This document shows positions 1 through 8,079 of a stretch of 64,000 nt of DNA, piece after piece. Origin of the DNA: JAOPZW01 sp963788935 (lineage in GTDB: Bacteria > Actinomycetota > Thermoleophilia > Solirubrobacterales > Solirubrobacteraceae); contig CAWBIM010000017.1 of NCBI GenBank assembly GCA_963788935.1, positions 440,122 through 504,121 of the forward strand, given 5' to 3'. Below the pieces are notes generated by a model. That model was not told the origin of the DNA and made no database searches. It saw only the letters and a list, made by a program, of their open reading frames with translations. Position numbers and translations under genes: made by a program. The stretch's first letter is position 1. Each line of letters opens with the position of its first letter.

Positions 1-2
1 CG

Positions 3-149
3 GTCGAGGCCTCCGATTCCGGGCCGCACCTCGCCTGCTTCCGCAAGCGGATGGCCTGGCGCTTCGCCGAGGCCCACGGCGCGCGCCAGCGCCTGGTGTC
101 GCGCACGCGGCTCGAGGCCGCGCTGGAGCGCGCGGCCGTGCCGGCGTGA
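3..149 (+). CDS. C-terminal end of an unrecognised protein (5' truncated by window)
   Basis: An open frame enters from the left edge and stops at TGA 147-149. The visible 48 residues are rich in Ala, Arg and Glu and contain the stretch LACFRKRMAWRFAEAHGARQ. G/C at third codon positions supports coding. I do not recognise a family from this tail. A GC-rich hairpin about 57 bp downstream is consistent with the end of a transcript. Confidence 0.5.
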   Translation, partial: VEASDSGPHLACFRKRMAWRFAEAHGARQRLVSRTRLEAALERAAVPA

Positions 150-205
150 GGTCGCGCTTAGCCCGCGGCACGCCCGGCGTTTAGGCATCGCAGGGAGAAC
201 CGTTA

Positions 206-222
206 GCCGCCCCTTGGGCGGC
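206..222 (+). terminator. GC hairpin after the first gene
   Basis: GCCGCCC-CTT-GGGCGGC forms a perfect 7-bp stem with a 3-nt loop, without a U-tract. It lies in the gap 150-376 that otherwise holds no gene. The gap also contains three copies of TTAGCC. A terminator role is inferred from position only. Confidence 0.4.
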
Positions 223-376
223 GCTTAGCCGGCGCTGGTTCACTGGACGGCGTCGTCGCACCACCGGTACGCCGCCCGCGGCAGCGCGGACGCGACCCAG
301 GGTGGGCCGGGCGCGACGGCATCCCCCCTCACCGCCGGACGCGCACGCCGCGCCGGCGCCCGACCAGGAGACCCCC

Positions 377-1183
377 TTGCCTTCACCGATTCGCCCGCGG
401 CTCGCCGCCGCGGCCGCATTGCTGCTCGTCGTCGGCGGGGCCGGCTACGGCCTCACCGCCGCGCATGCACACGACCCGACCCACGACCCGACGACCCCCC
501 GCGACAACCTCGTCCTCACCTCGCAGGACGGCGCGAAGCCGGCGACCATGGCGCAGTTCCTGACCTCGGTCACGAAGGACGTCGACGCCTACTGGACCAA
601 GACGTTCGCGGCCTCCGGTCTGCCGGAGCCGAAGGTGAGCTACCGATGGATCCCGGCCGGCCAGACCGTCGCGAGCGCCTGCGGCGACGAGGACGGCCGC
701 CTCGGCGACAGCGCCGCCGCCTACTGCCCGGGCGACGACACGATCTACATCTCCGAGAAGTTCGCCACCGACATCTACGACGGCGCGCTCGACCAGGCGC
801 TCCCCGGCAGCGCCCAGGGCTACGGCGGGACGGTCGGCGACTTCTCGGTCGCCTACATCGTCGCCCACGAGTTCGGCCACGAGATCCAGGACGAGCTCGG
901 CGCGTTCGACAAGTACGGCGGCTCGGTCCCGACGATGGCCTTCGAGCTCCAGGCCGACTGCTACGCCGGCACCTGGGCGAAGAGCGCCTACGACGAGAAC
1001 CGCCTCGAGGACGGCGACGTGCAGGAGGCGCTCGACTCCGCCCTCGCCGTCGGCGACTTCGACACCGACAACCCCGGCCACCACGGCACGCCCGAGCAGC
1101 GCGAGCAGGCCTGGAGCGCCGGCTTCGACTCCGGCGACCCGTCGTCGTGCGCGGGGTACCTCGACCCCGCCGCCGTCACCTAG
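377..1183 (+). CDS. Secreted neutral zinc metallopeptidase (YpfJ/PF04228-like)
   Basis: The protein is a predicted exported metalloprotease. I chose the TTG at 377 because AGGAG lies 6 bp upstream and translation from it gives a classic signal peptide (MPSPIRPRL followed by an Ala/Leu-rich core ending near HAHA). The longer frame from GTG 302 would put a Pro-rich stretch ahead of the signal. From TTG the protein is 268 aa with the zinc motif HEFGH at residues 164-168 and a downstream FELQADCYAG segment, both typical of the putative neutral zinc metallopeptidase family. Its substrate is unknown. It converges on the amidase gene, with 4 bp between the stops. Confidence 0.8.
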   Translation: MPSPIRPRLAAAAALLLVVGGAGYGLTAAHAHDPTHDPTTPRDNLVLTSQDGAKPATMAQFLTSVTKDVDAYWTKTFAASGLPEPKVSYRWIPAGQTVASACGDEDGRLGDSAAAYCPGDDTIYISEKFATDIYDGALDQALPGSAQGYGGTVGDFSVAYIVAHEFGHEIQDELGAFDKYGGSVPTMAFELQADCYAGTWAKSAYDENRLEDGDVQEALDSALAVGDFDTDNPGHHGTPEQREQAWSAGFDSGDPSSCAGYLDPAAVT

Positions 1184-1187
1184 ACGG

Positions 1188-1835
1188 TCAGCCCGAGCAC
1201 GGCAGGGCCCGGAGCATCGCCCGGTAGCGCCGCATGGCCGGCGTGGCGAGATCGGCGTGCGTCTGCCGGCGCAGGCGCGCGACGTTCTCGCGGTGGTAGG
1301 GCGAGGTCAGCGACTCGTTGTGGCCGATGACGTCGCGGACCTTGATGCCGGAGCGGCAGCGCAGCCAGCGGGTCAGGCGCAGGGACGCCCGCAGCTGCGC
1401 GGGGTTGCCCATGAGGTCCGAGTCGCGCGCGCCGACGTGCTCGATCCCGAACGCCGTCCAGTTCAGCCCGACGGTGTGGCGGCAGATGATCGACAGCGGC
1501 ACGAACTGCACGATCGTCCCGTCGCGCCCGACGACGAAGTGCGAGCAGACGCCGGGCAGCTCGTGCAGCTCGACGTCCGGGCGGTCGGGGGCGAACGTGT
1601 TGTACGTCGCCGCGATCGAGCTCGTGACCGTCAGGTGCTCGACGATCACGTGCGGGTCGCGCAGACGGAAGGTGTCGAGGCCGTAGTGGCGCCGGGCGTA
1701 GGCGGCCGTCTCCCGCTTGCGCGCGGCCCCGAACGGGATCGGGCGCTGGACGATCGGCGGGCGGAGGGCGTCGGCCTGGGCGGCGGGCGCCGACGGCGGC
1801 ACGGCGAGGGCGAAGGCGGCCAGCAGCGCGAGCAT
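1188..1835 (-). CDS. Secreted N-acetylmuramoyl-L-alanine amidase (Amidase_2/PGRP fold)
   Basis: The 215-aa protein begins with a signal peptide (MLALLAAFALAVPPSAPAAQA), so it acts outside the membrane. The rest fits the amidase_2/peptidoglycan-recognition fold: VIVEHLTVT (His67), SHFVVGRDGTIVQFVP (98-113), CRHTVGLNWTAFGIEHVG (119-134) and VIGHNESLTSPYH (169-181). His67, His120 and a late His or Asn are candidate zinc ligands. It probably cleaves the amide bond between muramic acid and the stem peptide. It is divergent from lipA with about 93 bp between them. Confidence 0.8.
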   Translation of the reverse strand: MLALLAAFALAVPPSAPAAQADALRPPIVQRPIPFGAARKRETAAYARRHYGLDTFRLRDPHVIVEHLTVTSSIAATYNTFAPDRPDVELHELPGVCSHFVVGRDGTIVQFVPLSIICRHTVGLNWTAFGIEHVGARDSDLMGNPAQLRASLRLTRWLRCRSGIKVRDVIGHNESLTSPYHRENVARLRRQTHADLATPAMRRYRAMLRALPCSG

Positions 1836-1928
1836 GGCCCACGTTGTACCCCCTGTAGATTCTGAGGGCGTGACAGCCCGTCATTGCTCGACCGTGGCCG
1901 TTGGTGACCCCAGGCGAGACCGCTCGCG

Positions 1929-2918
1929 ATGAGTGCCGACGCCGTCCCCCGCGAGCACAAGACCCGTTCCCGCGCGAACCCCGGCGGGATGGACGTCCTC
2001 AAGGTCCTCGGCCCGGACGTCCTCTCCCTGCGCGACCGCAAGCCGCCGTGGTTCAAGGTCCAGGCGCCCGGGAGCCCGCGCTACCGCGAGCTGAACAAGC
2101 GGATCCGCGAGGAGAACCTCCACACGGTCTGCCAGGAGGCGGCCTGCCCGAACATCGGCGACTGCTGGGACCGCGGCACCGCGACGTTCATGATCCTCGG
2201 CGACACGTGCACCCGGCGCTGCGGCTTCTGCAACGTGAAGACCGGCAAGCCGACGTGGAACGACCCGCTCGAGCCGGCCCGCGTCGCGCGCTCCGTGGCC
2301 CGCATGGGCCTGCGCCACGCCGTCATCACGAGCGTCGACCGCGACGACCTGTTCGACTACGGCGCCTCGGCCTTCGTCGGGGTCATCCGCCAGATCCGCC
2401 GCCAGGCGCCGAGCTGCCAGGTCGAGGTGCTCACGCCCGACTTCCGCGGCCAGGAGATGCCGCTCGCGAAGGTCATCGCCGAGCGCCCCGACGTCTTCAA
2501 CCACAACGTCGAGGTCGTCCCGCGCCTGTACCCGATCGCCCGCCGCGGCTCGAAGTTCCTGCGCTCCTGCCGCGTCCTGCGCAACGCCAAGGAGATGGGC
2601 GGCGACGAGGTCACGACGAAGTCGGGCCTGATGGTCGGGCTCGGCGAGACGCACGACGAGCTCGTCGAGACGTTCGGCGTCCTGCGCGAGCACGGCGTCC
2701 AGGTCCTCACCGTCGGCCAGTACCTGCGCCCGACCGAGCAGCACCTGCCCGTCGTCCGGTACTGGCACCCCGACGAGTTCGCCGCCCTCGAGCGCGACGC
2801 CTACGCCCTCGGCTTCGACCACGTCGCCGCCGGCCCGCTCGTGCGATCGAGCTATCACGCCGACGAGCACGTGCCCCAGCGCGAGTCCGGAACCGGGCCG
2901 CTCGCCGCGGGCATCTGA
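1929..2918 (+). CDS. lipA: Lipoyl synthase
   Basis: This radical-SAM enzyme inserts two sulfurs into protein-bound octanoyl groups to make the lipoyl cofactor of 2-oxoacid dehydrogenases and GcvH. The 329-aa protein carries both signature clusters: CX4CX5C at Cys68, Cys73 and Cys79 (auxiliary cluster) and CX3CX2C at Cys94, Cys98 and Cys101 (SAM cluster). Further family motifs are NIGDCWDRGTATFMILGDTC and KSGLMVGLGE. Length is normal for the family. No lipB lies beside it in the window. Confidence 0.97.
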   Translation: MSADAVPREHKTRSRANPGGMDVLKVLGPDVLSLRDRKPPWFKVQAPGSPRYRELNKRIREENLHTVCQEAACPNIGDCWDRGTATFMILGDTCTRRCGFCNVKTGKPTWNDPLEPARVARSVARMGLRHAVITSVDRDDLFDYGASAFVGVIRQIRRQAPSCQVEVLTPDFRGQEMPLAKVIAERPDVFNHNVEVVPRLYPIARRGSKFLRSCRVLRNAKEMGGDEVTTKSGLMVGLGETHDELVETFGVLREHGVQVLTVGQYLRPTEQHLPVVRYWHPDEFAALERDAYALGFDHVAAGPLVRSSYHADEHVPQRESGTGPLAAGI

Positions 2919-2992
2919 CACTCCGCGTTCGCATCGCGGACAAGCGTTCGTTGGATGAACATGACGGTTGACCGCTCAGCGAGCGTCTACGA

Positions 2993-3193
2993 ATGTCCGG
3001 TGCGATGGACCCCGATCGTGAACGCTCGCGCTGGCGCGCCGTCGTCGGCCTCCTGCTCGGCGACCGCGAGGACGTCGACCAGGAAGGGCTGCTGAACGGG
3101 CGCACCCTGGTCGCGCCGCCACCGCGGTTCTCCCGCGACGCCGACGACGGGTCCGCGGACGAGCGCCGCACCTTCCACGCGCGCCGTTCCTGA
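2993..3193 (+). CDS. Small hypothetical protein, 66 aa
   Basis: An ATG-started frame between lipA and the rhomboid gene has almost exclusively G/C third positions, supporting coding. The product is hydrophilic and rich in Asp and Arg, begins MSGAMDPDRERSRWRAVVGL and contains LLLGDREDVDQEGLL. No signal peptide, TM segment or recognised domain is visible. An antisense frame of similar length exists but lacks the codon bias. Confidence 0.45.
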   Translation: MSGAMDPDRERSRWRAVVGLLLGDREDVDQEGLLNGRTLVAPPPRFSRDADDGSADERRTFHARRS

Positions 3194-3234
3194 TCGGGTC
3201 CGGACACCGCGCTCGCTAGCCTCAGGCGACCGCC

Positions 3235-4020
3235 GTGTTCCCGCTCAAGGACAACATCGGCACGCGTGGCACCCCGGTCGTGACGATCGCCCTGATCGTC
3301 GCGAACGTCGTCGTGTTCCTGCTCAGCATCCGCAACGGCGGGTCGATCCTCGGCGGGCCGGACAGCACGACCGTCGTCCACTACGGCGCGATCCCGTACG
3401 AGCTCACGCATCCGGGCAAGGAGTGCGACCTCGTCAGCGCCGCCGGGCAGGTCCTGTGCGAGGGCCAGCAGGGCGTCACGGGCGCCGCCGAGGCGCAGCC
3501 GCCCACGTGGTTCACGGCGTTCTCGTCGATGTTCATGCACGGCGGCCTGCTGCACCTCGGCGGCAACATGCTGTTCCTGTGGGTCTTCGGCAACAACGTC
3601 GAGGACGCGATGGGCCGGGTCAGGTTCCTGCTGTTCTACGTCCTCGGCGGCCTCGCGGCGATGGCGCTCCAGGTCGCGGTCGGCCCGAGCGACACGGTCC
3701 CGAGCGTCGGCGCCTCCGGCGCGGTGGCGGCGGTCCTCGGCGGCTACCTGCTCCTCTATCCCCGCGCCCGCGTGCTCACGCTCGTGTTCCTGTTCGTGTT
3801 CTTCACGTTCATCCAGATCCCGGCGATGTGGTTCCTGCTGATCTGGTTCGGCCAGCAGTTGCTGTTCGGCTACTTCAACCAGGTCGACCCGACCGGCGGG
3901 GGCGGCGGCGTCGCGTACTTCGCGCACATTGGGGGGTTCGTGTTCGGCCTCCTCACCGTCCGCGCCCTCGCGAGGCGATACAACCCCGACTACGACCAGC
4001 CGCGCTTTCCGCTGTACTGA
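3235..4020 (+). CDS. Rhomboid family intramembrane serine protease
   Basis: The 261-aa multi-pass membrane protein cleaves substrates within the bilayer. The catalytic Ser161 sits in SVGASGAVAA and His231 in FAHIGGFVFG. HGGLLHLGGNMLFLWVFGNN (102-121) carries the conserved His and Asn of the oxyanion region. The N-terminus MFPLKDNIGTRGTPVVTIAL is typical of the actinobacterial subfamily. A loop between TM1 and TM2 has two Cys residues. Start is GTG 3235. The stop overlaps the ATG of the next small membrane gene by one base. Confidence 0.93.
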   Translation: MFPLKDNIGTRGTPVVTIALIVANVVVFLLSIRNGGSILGGPDSTTVVHYGAIPYELTHPGKECDLVSAAGQVLCEGQQGVTGAAEAQPPTWFTAFSSMFMHGGLLHLGGNMLFLWVFGNNVEDAMGRVRFLLFYVLGGLAAMALQVAVGPSDTVPSVGASGAVAAVLGGYLLLYPRARVLTLVFLFVFFTFIQIPAMWFLLIWFGQQLLFGYFNQVDPTGGGGGVAYFAHIGGFVFGLLTVRALARRYNPDYDQPRFPLY

Positions 4021-4193
4021 TGCGCGGAGCCGTTCTCGGCACCGCGCTCGTGTTCATCCTCGCCCTGTTCGCCTTGACCGTGCACGCCGTGACCACCGGG
4101 GGCCCCGACATCCTCACCGTGTTGTCCGGGCTCGTCCTCGCGCTGCTCGCGTTCGGGATCGTCGGCGCGCTCCGGCATCCGCCTGACCGATGA
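4020..4193 (+). CDS. Small membrane protein, 57 aa
   Basis: The ATG overlaps the last base of the rhomboid stop and the stop overlaps the ATG of the carboxypeptidase gene, so it is translationally coupled on both sides. The 57 residues form two hydrophobic helices (about 4-24 and 31-50) joined by TTGGPD, ending ALRHPPDR. No family is recognised. The coupling and codon bias are the main evidence that it is real. Confidence 0.6.
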   Translation: MRGAVLGTALVFILALFALTVHAVTTGGPDILTVLSGLVLALLAFGIVGALRHPPDR

Positions 4194-5156
4194 GGCGGCG
4201 GCTCGCCATCGTCGTCGCGGCCCTGGCCGCGATCGTGGCCGGGTGCGGCCTGGCGTCCCGCGGGGACGACGGCGGGTCGCGCTCGCACGCCTCGGCGGTG
4301 CCGACGCGCCCCGCGCCGGCGCCGCTGCAGTTCGCCAACGGGCCGGTCGAGGCCGCCGATCCCGGGCAGTCGCCGCTGCGGCTCAAGCTCCGCGGCGGGG
4401 CGACCCCGGTCCGGGTGCGCTTCCACCAGCAGCCGCGCAGCGGCGTGCTCTTCGACCTCGACACGGGGGAGATCCTCTGGCGGCGCCTGCCCGACCGCGT
4501 GCTGCCGATCGCCTCCCTGACGAAGATGATGACCGCGCTCGTCGTCGTCCAGCGCGAGCGGCCGGCCGACAAGGTGCAGGGTCACCAAGGAGGCGCTCGC
4601 CTACAAGGGGTCGGGCGTCGGGGTGCTGCCGAAGGGCAAGCGGGTCAAGCTCGAGACGATGCTCAACGGCCTGCTGCTGCCGTCGGGCAACGACGCGGCG
4701 ATCGCGCTCGCCCAGCGGGTGAGCGGGACCGTCGGCCAGTTCGTCCTGCGCATGAACCAGCAGGCCCGCTCCTTCGGGCTCTCGTGCACGCGGTTCTCCT
4801 CGCCCAGCGGGTTCGAGGACGCGGGCAACCACTCGTGCGCGACGGACCTCGCCGCGATCGCGCGGGCCGTGCTCGACCAGCCGCGGCTGGCGCGGATCGT
4901 CAAGCGCCGCCGGGCCGTCCTCCCGTTCCCGATCAAGGGCGGGCGGATCTACCTCTTCAACAACAACCCGCTGCTGCGGACCGGCTATCCCGGGACGATC
5001 GGGGTCAAGACCGGGTTCACGAACGCCGCCGGCCGCTGCCTCGTGGCGGCGGCCCAGCGCGGCGGCCGGCGTCTCGGCGTCGTGCTCCTGCACTCGCCGG
5101 ACCCCGGCCGCCAGGCCCAGGTCCTCCTCGACCGCGGGTTCAAGGTCGGCCGCTAG
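4190..5156 (+). CDS. D-alanyl-D-alanine carboxypeptidase, serine type; frameshifted
   Basis: This penicillin-binding protein trims stem peptides of peptidoglycan. The N-terminus MRRRLAIVVAALAAIVAGCG looks like a lipoprotein signal. The active-site motifs are all present but in two frames: SLTK (SxxK) in the first, SGN and KTG (GVKTGFT) in the second. The frame shifts at about 4578-4581, in a GGG run: DKVQ should continue as VTKEALAYKG. One surplus base restores a normal protein of about 320 aa. A sequencing indel is more likely than a true pseudogene because both halves are intact. Confidence 0.85.
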
Positions 5157-5162
5157 CCGCGC

Positions 5163-6822
5163 TCAGCGGTTGGCCGGCACCGCCTGCTCCTCGATCGGGG
5201 TCTCGGGCAGCGGCCCGACGCCGCGGTCGCCCGCCTCGACCTCGTAGTCCCCGGGCTCCGTCTCGTCGGGCAGCTCGCTGCGCTTGCCCATCCGCACGAG
5301 CGCCGTGACGGCGAAGCCGACGACGAGGTTCACGACCAGGGCGATGATGCCCGTGTAGAGCGTGATCTTCGTGTCGCCGAAGCCGAGCTTCGACAGCGCG
5401 TACTGCGCCCCGCCGAAGTGCGTCTTGCCCGTCGTCGGGTTCGGCGTGTCGTAGAGCATCCAGAGCCCGGACAGCATGCCCGCGGCCCACCCGGCCAGCA
5501 GCCCGTAGGCGTGCTCCACCCGGCTGTAGAGCCCGATGAACAGCGGCGGCAGCGTCTGCAGGATGATCACGCCGCCGATGAGCTGCAGGTCGATCGAGAA
5601 CTGCGGGTCGAGCACGAGGATCACGATCACCGCGCCGAGCTTCACGACGAGCGACGCGAGCCGGCTGACCTTCGCCTCCTCCGCCGGGCTCGCGTCCTTG
5701 CGGAAGTACTCGCGGTAGATGTTGCGCGTGAACAGGTTCGCCGCCGCGATCGACATGATCGCCGCGGGGACGAGTGCGCCGATCCCGATCGCCGCGAACG
5801 CGACGCCCGCGAACCAGTCGGGGAACATCCGGTCGAAGAGCAGCGGGACGACCGTGTTGACGTCCGGCTTGCCGTTCGACGTGAGCGGGGTCACCCCGGC
5901 CGCGATCGCCATGTAGCCCATGAGGGCGAGCAGGCCGAGCACGAAGCTGTAGGCCGGCAGCGCGACCATCGTGCGGCGGACCGTGTCGCGGCTGCGCGAC
6001 GCGAGCACGCCGGTGACGGAGTGCGGGTACAGGAAGAGCGCGAGGGCCGAGCCGAACGCGAGCGTCGAGTACCCGAGCGCCTGCGGGTCGGCCAGGAGCG
6101 TGCTGTCCGTCGGCGACTCCGAGGCCGCGAACTTCTTGTCGGCCGCGCTGAAGATCGCGTCGAAGCCGTGGAGCTTGATCGGGATGTAGATCACGGCCAC
6201 GATCACGACGATGTAGATCAGCGTGTCCTTGACGAACGCGATCAGCGCGGGCGCGCGCAGGCCGGACTGGTACGTGTAGGCGGCGAGGATCACGAACGCG
6301 ACGATGAGCGGCCACTCACCGCTGATCCCCATCGTCTTGAGGACCGCGCCGATGCCGACGAGCTGGAGCGCGATGTACGGCATCGTCGCGACGATGCCGG
6401 TGACCGCGATCGCCAGCGCGAGCGTCGAGGACCCGTGGCGGCCGCGGACGAAGTCCGCCGGCGTGACGTAGCCGCGCTTGTGCGCGACCGACCACAGCCG
6501 CGGCGCGATCATGAACACGATCGGGAAGACGACGATCGTGTACGGCACGGCGAAGAACCCGAGGGCGCCGGTGCCGAAGACGAGCGCCGGCACGGCGACG
6601 AAGGTGTACGCCGTGTAGAGGTCGCCGCCGATCAGGAACCAGCTGATCCAGCTGCCGAAGTTGCGCCCGCCGAGGCCCCACTCGTCGAGGTGCTCGAGCG
6701 TGCCCGAGCGAGTGCCAGCGCGCGGCGACGAAGCCGAGCACGGTGACGAGGCCGAAGAAGAAGATGAAGACGGCGAGCTCGACCCCCTTGATGGCGGCGA
6801 GCGTGAAGACGTCAGTCGGCAT
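5163..6822 (-). CDS. Sodium:solute symporter, MctP-like monocarboxylate permease; one frameshift
   Basis: This SSS-family transporter has about 13 membrane helices. The family stretch DEWGLGGRNFGSWISWFLIG and the segment KRGYVTPADFVRGRHGS resemble MctP-type monocarboxylate (lactate, pyruvate, alanine) uptake permeases. Translation begins MPTDVFTLAAIKGVELAVFI at 6822, but the frame changes near 6710 (after GFVAARW), so as sequenced the N-terminal 38 residues are out of frame with the rest. It follows the DUF3311 gene with an 11-bp overlap, the usual arrangement for these permeases. The downstream end faces the carboxypeptidase gene. Confidence 0.85.
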
Positions 6823-7072
6823 CAGCGCCTCCCCGCGTCCTTGTCGCCCGGTACGCGATGACGGTGCAGATCACGCTGAGCGGGACCCACAGCATCTGGT
6901 ACCAGTAGAAGAACGGGATCCCGATGAGCTCGGGGCTGCGCGTGTTGTAGATCCAGGGCAGCAGCACACCGAGCAACGGCACGACCAGGATCAACAGCAC
7001 GGGGTTCGCGCGCCGGCGCGGGGCCGGCTCGGGCCGGCTGAACCGCTCCTCGCGGGATGGCACGGATGCCAT
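6812..7072 (-). CDS. DUF3311 small membrane protein, symporter partner
   Basis: The 86-aa protein has a basic, Pro-rich N-terminus, then hydrophobic helices containing VVPLLGVLLPWIYNTRSPEL and GIPFFYWYQMLWVPLSVICT. This layout is typical of DUF3311 proteins encoded just upstream of SSS transporters. The start at 7072 is chosen because GGAGGAGATCGCC precedes the ATG; upstream residues in the open frame look non-coding. The stop overlaps the symporter start by 11 bp, so the two are translationally coupled. Confidence 0.8.
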   Translation of the reverse strand: MASVPSREERFSRPEPAPRRRANPVLLILVVPLLGVLLPWIYNTRSPELIGIPFFYWYQMLWVPLSVICTVIAYRATRTRGGADAD

Positions 7073-7316
7073 GGCGATCTCCTCCCTCCGGGTACGAAGG
7101 ACTCCGCCGTTCTTCCTGCCCGTCACCGGGGCCGTCGCAAACGCTTGCAGCGGCGCGCGCGGCACGGAGCCGGAGCCGGGGCCCGCGTCCGTCCCGAGGG
7201 GGTTCGACGTCGCGCGGTGCCCGACTCCGGCTCGGTCTCGTCGCGGGGTTCCCTGCCCGCCATCAAGGTCGGCCGGAAGTCCGGGGGGCGAACTTCGCCC
7301 GCATCCATGCCCCGAG

Positions 7317-7339
7317 CCGCGCGAGGTGAAACCGCGCGG
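7317..7339 (-). terminator. Hairpin between GntR and DUF3311 genes
   Basis: CCGCGCG and CGCGCGG pair around a 9-nt loop just past the GntR stop. It lies in a 279-bp gene-free gap (7073-7351) that also holds a shorter inverted repeat GGGCGA-ACT-TCGCCC at 7286-7300. The latter could be an operator for the permease genes. Neither function is proven. Confidence 0.35.
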
Positions 7340-7351
7340 CGCGGGGGCGGG

Positions 7352-7987
7352 TCAGTCCGACGACTCGAGGTGCTCGAGGATCCGCGGCATCGCGTCGCGG
7401 AAGTTCGCCTCGACGGCGATGGCCGCGGCCTCGCTGTCGCCCCGCTCGAGGGCGTCGATGATCTCCGCATGCTGGGCGACCGAGCCGCCGACGTTGCGCC
7501 GCTCGGCCATGTAGGCGAGCTCGTAGCGCAGCATCCGGCGCTTCAGGGGACGGAGCGTCCCGAGCAGCTGGTCGTTGTCGCAGTGGCCCGCGAGCTCCTC
7601 GTGGAAGCGGTAGTCGTGGGTCGCCGCGGCGGCCGCGTCGGCCGCGTCGCGCTCCATGTCGGCGTTGATCTCGCGCAGCCGGGCGATCGCGTCGGCCGGG
7701 TAGGACGGGGTGCTGCGGACGGCCAGGCCCTCGAGCAGGAGGACCACCGGGTAGGTCTCGCGCAGCTCGAGCTCGTCCAGCACGCTGACGGAGAACTCGC
7801 CGTCGTCGGCCTCGCGCACGAAGCCGTCGCGCTGCAGGAAGCAGAGCGCCTCGCGCACCACGGGCGGGTCGACGCCGACCTCGACCGCGAGCTCGGACTC
7901 GTCGAGCACCGCACCGGCCGGAAGACGGCCCATCACGATCCGCTCCCCGATCTCCACACACGCACGATCGCGACTCTCATGCCCCAT
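7352..7987 (-). CDS. GntR/FadR-type (FCD) transcriptional regulator
   Basis: The 211-aa protein has an N-terminal winged helix (GRLPAGAVLDESELAVEVGV, then VVREALCFLQRDGFV) followed by an all-helical FCD ligand domain with candidate metal-binding His residues (YRFHEELAGHCDN and QHAEIIDALERGD). FCD regulators usually sense organic acids or sugars. It lies upstream of, and in the same direction as, the DUF3311/MctP pair, so control of monocarboxylate uptake is plausible. It is divergent from the acyl-CoA dehydrogenase gene with a 92-bp shared gap. Confidence 0.85.
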   Translation of the reverse strand: MGHESRDRACVEIGERIVMGRLPAGAVLDESELAVEVGVDPPVVREALCFLQRDGFVREADDGEFSVSVLDELELRETYPVVLLLEGLAVRSTPSYPADAIARLREINADMERDAADAAAAATHDYRFHEELAGHCDNDQLLGTLRPLKRRMLRYELAYMAERRNVGGSVAQHAEIIDALERGDSEAAAIAVEANFRDAMPRILEHLESSD

Positions 7988-8046
7988 GCGTCCACAGTAG
8001 CGAGCGCCGAAGCGCCGCTCGGGACGGCGTCGGTAGCATGGCCCGA

Positions 8047-8062
8047 CCGACTGGTCAGTCGG
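8047..8062. promoter_or_regulatory. Palindromic operator upstream of acyl-CoA dehydrogenase
   Basis: CCGACTGGTCAGTCGG has perfect 7-bp arms around GT and ends 17 bp before the ATG at 8080, where bound protein would block transcription. The sequence resembles TetR-family operators common before actinobacterial fatty-acid genes. The adjacent GntR protein is an alternative binder. Which one binds cannot be decided from sequence. Confidence 0.55.
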
Positions 8063-8079
8063 CCCGACGAGGAGGGGAA

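Noticed and set aside
383..1084. Antisense frame across the zinc metallopeptidase
   Set aside because: Val/Ala/Gly/Arg-rich shadow of a gene with a clear HEFGH motif.
2987..3178. Minus-strand 63-aa frame opposite the small hypothetical gene
   Set aside because: Third-position bias favours the plus strand; no SD.
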